From contig CM038468.1 of the NCBI GenBank assembly GCA_021464415.1, forward strand, positions 3,472,001-3,536,000: a DNA stretch of 64,000 bases, in the 5' to 3' direction. Position 1 is the stretch's first letter. Each line of letters begins with the position of its first letter. Below are positions 45,426-57,685 of the stretch, piece after piece. The notes under the pieces were generated by a model. It had not been told where the DNA came from. It worked only from the letters and a program-made list of their open reading frames with translations, and ran no database searches. Position numbers and translations under genes: made by a program. The DNA is from Lonicera japonica. Taxonomy: Eukaryota > Streptophyta > Magnoliopsida > Dipsacales > Caprifoliaceae.

Positions 45426-47258
45426 ATGCCTCCGAAAGATTTTGCCGCAAAGAAGAAATCCTGTGTAGAAGTGTGCGAGGAGCTCCACCTCGCCCTGCAG
45501 CAGCGACAACAGCAGCAGCCCTCGCAGGCGATGCTGCACGCCGATGGACCATTGGGCTCGCAGCAGGAGTTGCCAGTCCTGCCGCTGGCTCTGCCCACCT
45601 CCTCTACTCATTCGACGACCAGTAGCACGGAGACCACTGACCCTGCGCCACCTATACACAGTATTCGCTGCACCTTTGTTAGTACCAACCTGTCCACCGA
45701 ATCAGGTGAAGTTTTTAATTATATTTTTTAATTATACGCAATTATATTAATTTTATATGATTTACTGATTAATTTATATGCTTGTTGTAATATGTAGATA
45801 CTGTGGGCGCCTCCTCGAGTAATAAGAGGAGAAGAGTCGTTGTCCGGAAGAAGACAGTGGCGATCACCAAGGAGAAGGGCAGAACCCTAGTGACGTATGA
45901 TCATTCGGTTAAGGGGCCACTGACTGTGGTTCGCTCCCAGTTTGTGACGGACCTATCGGTTTATATAAAAGACCAATGTCCAATGCTCCATCTCTCTTGG
46001 TATGACCTTCCTAAGACAGAGTGAACGAGGCTCTTGGACTTCCTATCTATAAGTTACACTTCTGTAGCATAACTTTCTTTATTTTTGTTAAAAAAAAAAA
46101 TTCCATTACTAATTTTTTTTTTTGTTGTTTTGGTTTATAGGTGAGCTATGATATCGATCTCAGACGTAGGGAGCTTAACGTTTGGATATAAGACAAGGCT
46201 GCCAACCAGTTCAGGGAATGGAAGTCATCTTGTAAGGCCGACTGGCAGGAGAAAGGAGATGAACCCCTTCGTGTTGAATTCACACATCGGCCTGCTGAGT
46301 GGGAGTGGTTATGCAACCACTTCAGGGACCCCGAATTTCAGGTATTTTGAATTGTTTAACTTAGTTTAAATACAATTTAATATATTCTAATATTCTAATT
46401 TTTTGTATCTAATGTATCTTGCAGAAAAGGAGTGAGCAAATGAAAAAGATTTTGGCCTCGTCAAACAAGAAGTCCCACAGCGGAAGGGCCAAGCCCTTTG
46501 TAGCTTGGGCTGAGAAGTATACGAAAAAAGGCGAGCAAACTCCTCATTCGAAGACGTAGATAGACATGTACAAAAAATTTGACCTTGAGGTCACGGTAAG
46601 TTTCTTATTTATTAGTTTTTTCACTTTAATATAGTTAGTTATGCTTATTTATTTGTAAAATCATCTGTGTTCTATAAATTCATTATATTTATTGCTTTTT
46701 ACAGTCGAAGGTTCAACAGGCGAGTGATGAGCCGATTGCCTCTTAGATGGCGAGTATGCCTTCGATCGATGATACATTGGATGGTTCCTCATCGGCCTCA
46801 GTCACAGCCCCATCGCTCCCGAGACTCCCTGTTGGTGTAGAGATCGGCGTCATGGAAAGGGTGATCGGTCCTTCAAGAGGGACTAGGGTTCTCAGCTTAG
46901 GCAGTGGCATCGCCAAGCAGCCGAGGAGGAGAGGTCCATCACAACTGGCGGAGCTCAGAAACAAAGCCATCAAGGAGGAGCTGGCTAGACTTAGGGCGAA
47001 TCTAAAGAATCTGGAGGCGAATCTAAAGAATATGGAGGAGAATCTTCAACAACTAAAGTGTGAAAGAAAGCGAAATGGAACGTGAAAGAGAGCGAAATGG
47101 AACGTGAAAGAGAGAGCCAGGAGCAAGAAAGGGAACGCCAAGAGCGGGAAAGGGTGCAGTTGGCGTGGGAAGCTAGGATACAGGCACGATTTGAAGAAAT
47201 TGCGAGACAGATGCGTATGGGGGCTCCACCATCCGATGGCTCCAACTATGTTCCATAG
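45426..47258 (+). pseudogene. CACTA (En/Spm) Transposase_24/Ptta-type protein gene, broken
   Basis: ATG at 45426. Exon 1 ends 45705 (GAATCAG|GTGAAG) and exon 2 starts 45798 (TGTAG|ATACTG), in phase. Later pieces: VSYDIDLRRRELNVWI and KAANQFREWKSSCKADW, with PAEWEWLCNHFRDPEFQ (46141-46341). KRSEQMKKILASSNKKSHSG follows with RAKPFVAWAEKYTKKGEQTP (46426-46594), then a region rich in charged coiled coil (LARLRANLKNLEANLKNMEE) ending NYVP at 47258. The WEWLC..PEFQ..R..M.K..AS.NKK.H..G.KPF pattern is that of the plant Transposase_24 family, the second protein of CACTA elements. Stops occur after LPKTE, after LNVWI, after HSKT and before MASMPS. A ~20-bp tandem duplication near 47075-47105 shifts the coil frame. 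Confidence 0.82.
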
Positions 47259-47519
47259 TTTGAGGTTTAATATTGTTGTACATTTTATTATTTGTAAAGT
47301 TTTTAAAACAGTTTTATATATATGACATTTTATACCCTTTGAAAAACGTTTTGAACATTTACTTTCGTATGATTGAATGTTTGAATAATTAAATGTTTGA
47401 ATGCATAAAAATATGAATGATAGGGAAGGTTGTATTGGTTGCCAATGCAGGTTATTTGTATTGATGTGCAAGTGTGGGCTGCACATAGTAAAAAGCAGTT
47501 ACTCCTAATTTTTTTTTAC
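47259..47519. other. 3' region of the CACTA-type gene, no further gene
   Basis: AT-rich, leading into the subterminal repeats. AATTAAATG and similar motifs are present, but no polyadenylation site can be fixed. Confidence 0.5.
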
Positions 47520-47970
47520 ACTTAGGTGATGTAGAAAAAAATTCACTTTGCCTAAAGGCCAGACAAACTTGTTTGACTTTAAGATCTTAGGCGACGTAGG
47601 TATTGCATCTGTCGCCTAAGTTGATACTAGGGCGATGTATGTATTTACCTATGTAGCTTAAAGTCTAGTCAAAGGAATCAATTAGGCGACGTAGGTATTT
47701 ATATTCATTGCCTAAGTTGATACACTTAGGCGACGTAGGTATTTACATTCGTCGCCTAAGTTAATACTAGGCGACGTATGTAGACGTATGTATTTACTTA
47801 CGTCCCTAAGGTCTAGTTAAATGAAAGTTGACTTTGACTTTATAGGTGACGTAGTTAATGATTACGTTGCCTTAGATACTTCTTATGCGACGTAGGTATT
47901 TGTATACGTTGCCCAACACCTTAGGCGACGTAGGTATACTTGGGTCACGTACAAAGTATGTCGCCTAATT
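47520..47970. repeat. CACTA subterminal repeat array (GGCGACGTAGGTA units)
   Basis: At least eight copies of TTAGGCGACGTAGGTATT or its inverse AATACGTCGCCTAA-like form occur (47587, 47683, 47729, 47769, 47846, 47885, 47929 and others), often paired head-to-head as hairpins about 35 bp long. Such arrays are the binding sites of the second CACTA protein in well-studied elements (TNPA on En/Spm). A clean CACTA terminus and 3-bp duplication were not found beyond 47970; the right tip looks decayed near 47985. Confidence 0.75.
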
Positions 47971-49079
47971 TTTAAGTTTTTTTTGGCTATATTTCTCGAA
48001 TAGAGATTATTGGACATAATTATGAAATTATTGGTTGATCACGTAATTATCTATTTTGATAAATCTTGTAATTAAGAGATTATTGGTTGTTGACAAAATT
48101 TTTTATTTTGATAAACAAAACAAAATATTTTGAAAGAGAGTAAAATCGGCCAATTGTTAAGATATATAGGATCTCATAATCACGTGATTTACGTAATTTA
48201 AAACTGTTCTTTTAGAATAAATCTCAATATTTTTAAATTTTAAAATCATGTAAATTACATGATTTGAAAATGGGTGATTTTAAATGCACCCACATAATTC
48301 GTCTCACCCCACCAAAAGTCAAAGTTACATAAATCTTAACCTAACAAATAGCATACACCCCATTCTTCTCACCCCGCTTTCTATACTTTGAAAAAATTGT
48401 CACTAATTTGTTTTCTCACTCACTTAAATTTTAAAAATTAATTAAATAACTTCATTTTTTTTTCAACAAACAATCACCTACTATTTTCACTTAATTACAT
48501 ATATCTCATAAATGTAAGTTTATAATAAATATTATTTATTTTTTTATAGTAAGTGCTAGATTTTTATTTTTATTTACTCTGTCACGATAACGTTTTCAAT
48601 GATATTTTTTTTAATTTATTCAATCTTTTTATTTGTGAATGCATGTAGAGTTCAATAAAACTCATGTTAAGTTATACAATGTCAAAGCTAAAAAATGTTT
48701 GTCTTAACATGTGCCTAATATATCATAAATAATATATATATATATATATGTATTGCATGTTGTGCTTTTATTTTTTTAATATTTAAATTCTAAAAATTAC
48801 TTGTAAAAAAAAATATTGAAAAATGAAATAGTTTAGTGAGAAAATCTCTATCCTTTTAATACTTTGCAAGGATATCATTTTCTTGAGTCTCAAAAAATTA
48901 AATATCTTAAAAATTGAAAGTAAAAAAATATTTTAATAAATGATTTATTTTAATAAAAACTATTTTATTTTTCCAATTAATTTTTTCCATTTTCACGAAA
49001 GATAACATTTTTTAAAAAGAAAGAAGAAAATGTTTTTAAGTCATTAAAAAATCATTTAAGAACAACCGGATAAGAAGTT
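47971..49079. other. AT-rich intergenic, no gene seen
   Basis: (TA)n at about 48731-48750. No open frame or element boundary supported. Confidence 0.55.
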
Positions 49080-50150
49080 ACGAAAATTATCGAAAGTCGC
49101 CGGAGCCGAAAATCGTCAAAACTCTCGAAAACTTGTGAAAGGATAGTTCCTCATTTTTGATCATCCTAAAACTGTGAAGGTTATTAGACATTGCCACAAG
49201 GAGCAACATACTCGAAAATCAGTTCAATCCGACGGCCGGATCTTTGAGAATTCAGAAAATTGAGAGTTTACTTTGGGTAATCAAAAGATGACCTTTTTGA
49301 AGTCCAAATGAGCTAAAATTTGGTCAGTATACAAGGTATATAATTGGGAACAACATACTAAAAAATCATATCGATATGATAAGTCATTTGCCGGGAATTA
49401 AAAAAAAATCACGTACGGACACACACCCCCAGGGGTGTATCCCCACGACACACAAACACACTCATTAGAGGGTGCGTGTCGTGGGGACATAAGCCTTTGG
49501 GGCTTGTGTCAGCGGACAAATCCCTCATAGCTGATTTTTTATTTTTTCTCATTTTGATACTTTCCTAACTCCAAAAATCATGAAATTTTGTGGAGAGCTA
49601 TGAAATGTTATTGGTAATAACATATTAAAAAATCGGCTTGATCCGAACGTCGAATCTTCAGAAATTTGAAAAACCGAGAATTTGGCTTGAAAAATCAAAT
49701 GGAGGCCTTTCGATGTCCAAAAATTCTGAAATTTGGACAATAGGTAGGTCTTAACATGAGTAATAACATGTTAACAAATCAGATTAATCTGATATTTAGT
49801 TTAACTGAAATTGCAAAAAAACCGTCACACATCCACGGACACTCCCCTTGTCTGCGGACAAACACTTCCAATCCAACCTATTAATTATTCTACAGGTATA
49901 AATACACCTGCACTGACCCCATTTGAAGCATCAGTTTGCTCTGAGACTTCGGGAACAGTGCTATAAAATAGTATTATACTATTTTCGAGGCTCTCAGGTA
50001 TTTTTCACATCAATTCGGCTTTAATTTTTTATATATCTTTATTTTATCGGTTATAATTGATCAATTAGATGTAAAAACATTCAGATTTAAGACGAAAATA
50101 AACTATCTTCTTTATTTTGCAGAAAATACGCGTCTAAATAAAAGAGCATC
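49080..50150 (+). mobile_element. Probable LTR fragment with TATA box
   Basis: Two diverged halves share the order (AAAATC..)-(TTGGGAACAACATA / ATTGGTAATAACATA)-(TTAAAAAATCGG-type)-(GA-TTCAGAAA-TTGA), at about 49190-49350 and 49560-49800. TATAAATACACC at 49898 followed by a leader fits an LTR U3/R boundary. No ends or target duplication were located, so this is only probable. Confidence 0.35.
49440..49487. repeat. Strong 12-bp-stem hairpin
   Basis: TCCCCACGACAC (49440-49451) faces its exact complement GTGTCGTGGGGA (49476-49487) across a 24-base loop. A second small hairpin (ACACCCC against GGGGTGT) lies just upstream at about 49423-49438. Confidence 0.85.
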
Positions 50151-50159
50151 CATGAGATA

Positions 50160-52460
50160 AACTCTCACTAAACCAGCACTTTATTAGATAACACAAAACC
50201 CATATGAGCAATATACTCATGAAATACCTTATGTGTTAAGCCTTTAGTGAACGGATCCATAATCATGGAGTTTGTACTTATATGCTCTATAGACACGACA
50301 ACTCTGAACTCTTCTTTAACAACAACAAAAAAAACTCAATATCTATGTGCTTTAGATTTTCAAAAAATTTATGTTGTTGTCTAATAGCAAAATCAATTAT
50401 TGTCACAAAATATCTTTAATGGTCTTTCGACACTATCTATAATTCGCAGCCTAGTAACAAAATTGTACAGTTATATCCCATCCAAAAAATCAAAATCAGA
50501 ACACTATATGATCTCCAACTGATCTGATTTTCGATACGTAAATATATAATCTTTTTATTCTCTTTAAATACCGTATAACCCTTTAATTGGCTGCTTTTTG
50601 AAGATATATCATAGGGTTACTTAAATATCTACCAAATATCTTTACTATGAACGCTAAACCCAAATGCGTACATACTTTATGATACATCAGACTCCCTACA
50701 ACTGATGCATAAGTAATCTTTTGCATCTCTTTCTTTTCAACTTTATTTTGGGGTACTTGTTGTGACATAAATTGTCTCTTTTAACAATGGGAGTATCTCC
50801 TGAATGACAATCTTTCATGCCAAATCTGGTAAGAATTCTTTCGATATATCTCTTTCGTGAAAACCCTAAGATACCCGTTAATAATGTCGATGTATCTGTA
50901 TTCCTAATACAAAAGAGATATTATAAACATAAAATACCAAGATTACTCCCACTGAACTTATGATATACATAATTATCAACCAAATTTACCTTAAAACCTT
51001 ACGAGATAATAATTTGATTAAATATGTAATACCATTGATGAAAAACTTCCTTAAGGCCATAGATGGATTTCTTTAATTTAATTTCTTCTTGAGATTGTTG
51101 AGTTTTCTATATAGGAAGTTTTTTCAACATTATCTTGATTATCCTAATTTGCATATGAAACAATGTCAGAAATTTGATCATAATCATTGTCAATAGCAGT
51201 ACTTGGAATTTGAATAATTTCATTTTCAAAGACATTGTTTCTAACTTTATCTTCCCCCTCAAACTCAATAATCTCAAAAAAATTGGCATTTTCCGTGTTA
51301 ATAAAGGATTTATTCAAGGGATCATAAAATTTATAATCTCTCAATCTTTCAGTGTATCTAACAAAGTAGCAGCTTATTATATTGAGTCAAATTTCTTTTA
51401 TTTATGGCCTTACCACAGCTGGACAACCTATTTTAGCAACTACTTTGACATAACACTGCTTAAAAAATATGTTGCAGTCTTAAGTGTTTCTTCCTAGAGT
51501 AATCATGGTAGAGAAGAATGATTAATCACGCTCCTTACCATATCCTTAAGCTTCTGTTTTATCTCTCAGCAACACTGTTCATACTAGGTTTGCCTAGCAT
51601 GGTGTACTATGAGACAATTCTGCATTTCTCTAGAAACTTTACAAAGGTCCAGAACGTTGTTTACCTTATTCGTTATATCTACCGTAGTATTTACCACCAC
51701 GATCAGATTTCACGGCCTTAACTTTCTTGTCTTGTTGATTATTAACTCCAACTATGAAAGTCATAACAACGCTTAAGGATTATGACTTCTCATTAATTAA
51801 ATATAGGTACCCTTAATAACTATTATGAACATAATGAAATACTGTTAACCATTCCAAAAGACCGTAGAGAAGAGTTCACAGATATCCGCATTAATTAGTT
51901 CTAAAACAGTTGAACTCCTTATGGCACCTAATTTCTTTATGTTTGTCCATTTTCCCTTTAAACATGCAATACAGGTTTTACATGCAATCTGTTACATCAA
52001 GAGATTTCAAGAATTTCACAAGTCTCTTAGTTATATATTTAAAGATTTGTTCCAAATGCTTGTGCCATAACATAGAAGAATTCTTATTAGTTAATTTACG
52101 CTTTCACGTGAATTAATTTACAAGGTCTCATTATATGAGGTGATTGTATTAGTATATAACTTATCAATTAAATAAATAGTAGCAAAACATTTGAATCTTG
52201 AAAAAGACTTAACTTTATTATTTTCAAATGAACAACAATAACTATATTTGTCCAAATGAAAATAGAAATTATGTCTAAATGACAATACCATATGAGTCTC
52301 TCCCAAATCCAAAAGTAACTAGCTAGTCTTTAATAATAACTTAAAATTCCTTAAAACCTCAACTGTAACTGTTTCGCCACTGCCCTAATAGATGAATCTT
52401 TTAACATCAATTGACTTTTGATTCCACATGTAACCTCTAAACACACTTACGCGAGTAGTA
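50160..52460 (-). pseudogene. Ty1/copia polyprotein remnant (integrase to RNase H)
   Basis: Read right to left: a GAG-pre-integrase/zinc region (CKTCIACLKGKWTN, ELINADICE, ~51990-51850) and the integrase core (KAVKSDRGGKYYGRYNE, ~51720-51670; KDMVRSVINHSSLP). Then the integrase C-terminal part (RDYKFYDPLNKSFINTENAN, 51344 onward), reverse transcriptase end (KITYASVVGSLMYHKVCTH, 50768-50583) and RNase H end (RPLKIFCDNN, VVSIEHISTNSMIMDPFTKG, ~50460-50230). Nearly every segment is broken by stops or frameshifts. Gag is not recognisable upstream. The order gag-int-RT-RH identifies copia rather than gypsy. Confidence 0.85.
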
Positions 52461-54848
52461 TCACCAAAATCTACTCACAAAGTAATCACATGTACATAAG
52501 TTAAACTAACTACCGAACAAACTATAATGAGAAGTATATCCTAGTTTATATGCCAAGTGGCTTATTTGGAACATTACTATGTCTATCCTTCTTGCAAAGT
52601 AATTACCAAATTCTTTATCATATTTCTTTTGCAATTATTATAGTGTTGTTCCAACTACAGCTTCTCAACTTTCATCCTTTATCCTTTTATTGTCCTTTAG
52701 AGGTGTTTGCTAGACGAACACTTTTTATCTTTTATCGTAAAATATTTTCTCATTCTTGCACACCGTGAGATATGAGCTCATTAAGTGATCATTTATCCTT
52801 ATGAGTATTCTAACCCCTGTAAGTTAACTGTATTATGAAGGAAGAAAAATAAAGAACTGGATGCACGAGCAAGTCATTAGATAGTCTTAATTTAAGTGCA
52901 TTTAGTTTAAAGCAATATTAGACATTTCTATAATGTACGTCCCTTATATTCCCTTTTCTTTATTCTTTATTGAAACAAGACTAGTCAAAAGATTACTTGC
53001 TTCAGCATTTTCATTTTTAGCAAAACATTTTTTTTTATAATTTCTTTAAGGAACTAAGTAGCAGTTTCCTCATAAAGCCCAAAAAATTCTTGGAATAGAA
53101 GCGTTCTATTTTCAATTAAAATTTGTGCCGTTAAGCACCGATAACGAATTTATGTTGGCAAATATATAAAGCATAACTTAAAATTGAATAGAGAACAAAT
53201 TATAAAAATTACAAACTTACAATTAATATAAATGTCATAACATATTAACAAACGATATATATGAATGACACAATTATCCAAATTATCAATAGTGGGTCCC
53301 CATCATAAGATACCCAGCACAACATTAATATTTAGTCTTTGAACAGAAACATTAACTTGTAATTGACCCTCTCAATGCAGTAATCAAATATAAATGACAA
53401 ATTCTGTCAAATAATAGGACTTCCTTTGGGCCGACATATTATTCACATGAAAAACTTGATTGTCATATTATATTTATTACCACAAGTGTACATGTTATTC
53501 GGCCAAACAATAACCTTCATTTGGGCTGATTATTATTCGCATAAATAACAAATACACACATCTTAATATTTTAAAATAAATAAATTTACACGATAGATGT
53601 TACTCTGTCAACTTTTCGTTTCAATTCATCTATTTCAAAATATCAGACAATTTGTGTTTCGCATCCTTATAATCTAAAAAAAATAGATTTTCTGTATTAA
53701 TGAGATTTGTAAAGCATAAACCTTATCTTTCCCACATTGACGCGTACTGCAATTTTGGATTACTGACAGTCTGGCGCTTTCATGCCCAAACAAGACTGTA
53801 ATAAGTACTCTCAATACAAGAATCAAATGTTGATAATAATTTCTGTCAAGCAAAAAGCCTTTCTTTGGATCAACTTATTACTCACATGAAAACCTGATAA
53901 TTATCACACATTTATTCTAGCACATGTGTTTATTATTCTGCCAAATAATAACCTTACTTTGTGCCGATTATTAAATGTATAAATAATAAGCACACAAATA
54001 TCGAGAAAAAATAATGTCTATTATTTGGCCAGATAATAACTTTCATTTGGACCAGTTATTATTTTCATAAATAATAAATATTAATATCTAAATAAATAAT
54101 TCTTTTACAAATAATAAACTAAACGAATATGCATTACTACACAATGCATATATATCTGAAATTTATATACATGTACACATAACATATATAAATTTAAACT
54201 TTAAAACACATCTCATAGGCGCACACACGTATATAAAGTTGTACGCACAACAAATCCCATAAGAATCAAATAACTTTTGTATATATGTATACTGTAGCCT
54301 TAAAAAAAAACAATAACTATATATATACATATCCAACGATTACCATATATGTATATACTTATAAACATAAATATGTATATAAATATTATATATAATCCCA
54401 AAGAAGAGTAGCCGGAAACCATTAAACCATATTTATAAATAAATCTTTATATCTTTAATATATATAAAACAAACATGGTCTCGTCGCATCAATCCAAAAA
54501 TTATATATAAATATATAATTAAACCAAAAACAAAGGCATGGACAGGCTTTATATATATAAGTTTAAATTGTCCTTTATTTAATATATATATATATATATG
54601 TATATATAAATCAATTAAACATGCACATATATAATAAGTATATACCCCGTTAATTTCTTGCTGCCGTCCCATCACATCAAAGCAGGCCCTGCCTTTTTTT
54701 TTTATTAAATACTTAACGAATTGTATATGTAACAGAGTCAAATTATCACACCAAAAATTACACCCAAAAACTTTTAATCTCTTTATATATATATATATAT
54801 ATATATTAAATTCTTAATGATTCAATATAAAGTTGCTCTGATACTATT
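52461..54848. mobile_element. AT-rich repeat-filled 5' interior of the copia element
   Basis: This lies between the PBS-adjacent LTR and the pol remnant, where gag should be. Instead it holds at least five diverged units of the form CCAAATAATAACCTTCATTT-GG-CC-ATTATTATTC (53402-53450, 53490-53545, 53845-53900, 53938-53985, 54035-54085), plus many TA runs. No gag motif (e.g. CCHC) was seen. A primer-binding-like GTATCAGAGC (minus strand) lies at 54835-54844. Confidence 0.5.
54835..54846 (-). promoter_or_regulatory. tRNA-Met-type primer binding site of the copia element
   Basis: The minus strand reads TAGTATCAGAGC immediately inside the LTR end, one base from the TGGTATCAGAGC primer site common in plant copia elements. 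It fixes the orientation of the element as minus. Confidence 0.75.
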
Positions 54849-55325
54849 TGATGGAATTAAATCACTTAAGTCATCATGTTAAATCATTAAGAATTAAATT
54901 AAAAAAATGATTAAACCGCGTACCTGAATTTATGACAAATAAATGCGGAATACGAAGATCGATCACAATAACAGCACGAATCGAGCGGGTACGTGGTCTT
55001 CCTCAACCAAATCGCCTTAGTATCTTCATGAAATTTTTTGATTCTCTTCCAGATGGGAAGAAGGGAGCCGTAATTTGATTTGATGTATTGGGGACCATAA
55101 CCTTAATATTTTATTTATATACAGACTAATTAAAGTTCCCATTAAATCCTAATAAGCTCATATAGAGTATCTACACATTTGGCCCACATTAATTTGAGTA
55201 GTCTATGGGCTTCACTAAAAATTAATTAGATCACTAAAAATTAGTCTATTAATCTAAATAGAAAATATAATTAAAATATTATAATATGTTACCCACATAA
55301 ATTATAAAATATAAATTTTTTAACA
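54849..55325 (-). mobile_element. 5' LTR of the minus-strand copia element, 477 bp
   Basis: On the minus strand it begins TGTTAAAAAATTTATA (55325) and ends TTTAATTCCATCA (54849), TG..CA, two bases before the primer site. TATATAAATAAAATA near 55105-55125 is a plausible TATA region. No matching 3' LTR is seen near 50.1 kb, so the element is truncated at its 3' side. Confidence 0.7.
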
Positions 55326-55469
55326 GATTGTGCTATGGAAAAATAGTTCTTTTATTTGGATTAGAGATGGGATGGGTTTGAAATGAAGGATGTAAGTTGC
55401 AGCTGCACAAAGCAGCAATTCATGATTGGAACAGCAAAAACAAGCATTTGCATAGAAGTGATGAGAAAG

Positions 55470-56817
55470 ATTAAAAAATCTTTGTAGCTTTCGAAATTGA
55501 TTCTGTTCCTGAGAGGCGCCCATTCCTTCTATCAAGGGACTTTGCCACTGTACGACCTTCCAGCAGAAAAGTTGAGTCATTTCAGGTTAGCCTTCTTGAA
55601 GCTGAAGTTCAATGGTATGACTAGTAGCATAAAGCTACCCTCCTTATGCAATACCAGTGTGCTTCATCTATACTGCATCATCACTGCGCTTGAAATCATT
55701 ACATGGTGTTATTATGTTTTTGGTGAACAGTGACTTAATTTGTTAGCTGAATTTGGATAAGAATTCTATAATTCTCATAACTGAAATTAAAGGTCCTTTT
55801 TGGTCAAATGCATGTGAGCCTCATGACAAAAGTAATTTTTTTTTCCCTACCTTTCCCCTCCTTGAACTGGAATATTCCAAAGTTTGAATATCAGTGCCTC
55901 AATATTCACCTTAGTAGTTCTGAACTTCAAACTCTACTGGGTAGCGAAGAGTAATCTTGTACCAGTTGAATCTGGGGAAGACTTCCATTACCAATAATAC
56001 TCGTCCAGCAAATAAGATGTCAAGTTCTCATTCAACAGAGAACAACTGCCTAAAATCTACCCCATTCAAACACAAGTGTTTGTCAATCGCAAACTTGATA
56101 TGGAGCAAGTCAATGATGTTCGTTACATTCTAAGACTTCAGGACCCACCCCCTTATCTTGTTGAGGGCCCACTCCCTGTGACTAATATAAGAGAGCGACC
56201 ACAATATGTAAACAATTCAAAAGAGTTATCGAGAACTGGAGTTTTGGTTCGAGAAACGGTACTCCATATTTGTCAAACCACTCCATCATCACAGATTCTT
56301 ATGTGCGCACCTCTGAATAGCACGTGCGACATGCTCATGAGAAGCCTTCAAAAAGAAATTCCAGAGTCTGGTTTGTTTCGAGCAAATGCGCTGCCTTTAG
56401 GCGGCTCGATGGGGTGCCTATTAGCATCCTCCCTTCATGTTTTTATAAAGGGGAATGCTTTTCGTGTCCTTCGCTTAAGGAACTTAAGAATAACAAGGTC
56501 ATTTTATCCACTATCATGAGTAGCTTTAGGTTGCATGGTTAAGGAATAGTTGCCGCGCATTTTAGTCATATTTTTCTAGTGCAAGCCTCATGTCCCACCG
56601 AACCTGAGACTACGGTGCCTCCGGCCAACTTGGCTAATGAGACGATGGCGTCGGTTATAACTAGTGCACCGAAGAGTCGTTCGGGTTGGGGTTGCTCTAA
56701 TATTGCGAGGCAGAATGGTTTAATGAGATCGTACTTTGAGAGGCTTCACAACAGCGAGGTGTATAAGAGTCTTGATCCCACGTATATAACAAAGCTGAAG
56801 GATGTGGGGTGGAAATA
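55470..56817 (+). pseudogene. SDE3/MOV10-like RNA helicase pseudogene
   Basis: Legible pieces in order: FEIDSVPERRPFLLSRDFAT (about 55485-55545), ESGEDFHYQ (about 55965), FSFNREQLPKIYP (56030-56070) and NRKLDMEQVNDVRYILRLQD with PPPYLVEGPLPVT (56080-56185). Then LHICQTTPSSQILMCAPLNS with LMRSLQKEIPESGLFRANA (56265-56395), after a frameshift FYKGECFSCPSLKELKNNK with VILSTIMSSFRLHG, and finally AHFSHIFLVQASCPTEPETT with ENGL-like ARQNGLMRSYFERLHNSE. SDE3-family helicases act in RNA silencing amplification and transposon control. The Walker A motif that should follow the GPL region is absent, the DEAD-like motif is degraded (LVQASC), stops occur at 56540 and 56817, and the C-terminal helicase motifs are missing. 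Confidence 0.8.
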
Positions 56818-56840
56818 ATTATCTTTCATTCATATGAATC

Positions 56841-57680
56841 TGTTGGATCATTTGTGTATTTAAAGAAAAATAAAACCAAGACAAGGTAATTTAATGTGTT
56901 GTGATGTTATCCCAAGTCCCACATAGGAGAGATATAAAACCTTTCATGGGTTTTTATATGGAAGAATTTGCTTAAGGGCTTGAGCCCTTTGAGCATTACA
57001 CTTTTGTGCTATTGGGTGAGGACTTGGATGAATGTGGTTCTCCACACGCGCGCCGACCGACCCGGTCCGGTCTCGGGCTCGGGCTTTGGGCTTGTGTAGT
57101 GTATTATAATTTTTATACAAAATACATTTAAAGAATTTTATTTATTAAATAAATAAAAATACTAGAAGATGCTCCATCATTTTTTACCCCGACATGTTCC
57201 CACATTTTCCTCCCACACTCCCGTTATTCCCTCCGCGTTTTCCTCCACTTTTGCGGATTTTCCTCAAAGCTGTTTTTTGGTCTCAACTTTCTCCCTTTAA
57301 ACGGTTCAAAATATTTTCAAAAGAATATACAAAAGGGAAAGAAAAAAGAGAGACAAACCATCTACCTACAAAAATTATTTTTCCGGCAGAAAAATTTTTA
57401 GCCTTCGGCAGAAAATTTTTAGCCTCCGGCAGTAAATTATTTTCTGATCCCGAGCAATTAAAAAGAGTGTTATTGTCGAGCGATCGAAAAAAGTGCAAAT
57501 CGATCGTACAGAGAGTTTCTGGGCTGTTTCATCCTGGGGACGGCGTGGCATAATCAGAACTGCTAGCACAATTCCAGGCAGAGCCGCGAAACGTCTTAAA
57601 GAGAGCGACTTAGTCCGCGACTCAACCCGGTGTACTCTCTACCTTGTCTATTTCATTTCTGCAGTTCATATTTCCCAACA
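56841..57680. mobile_element. Solo LTR, 840 bp
   Basis: Begins TGTTGGATCATTTGTG and ends ATATTTCCCAACA, so TGTTGG faces CCAACA at the ends. The flanks GAATC (56836-56840) and TAATC (57681-57685) match at four of five bases. Inside are a possible TATA (GATATAAAACC, 56931) and a GC-rich R/U5-like part (57530-57650). No internal domain. It lies immediately after the truncated SDE3 homology. Confidence 0.65.
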
Positions 57681-57685
57681 TAATC

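Noticed and set aside
45336..45659. Minus-strand Arg/Cys-rich frames opposite the CACTA gene
   Set aside because: They lie antisense to the Transposase_24-type first exon, whose plus-strand splicing and motifs are convincing.
49080..50150. 3' LTR of the minus-strand copia element
   Set aside because: It shares no sequence with the 54849-55325 LTR, and its TATA-leader arrangement points in the plus direction.
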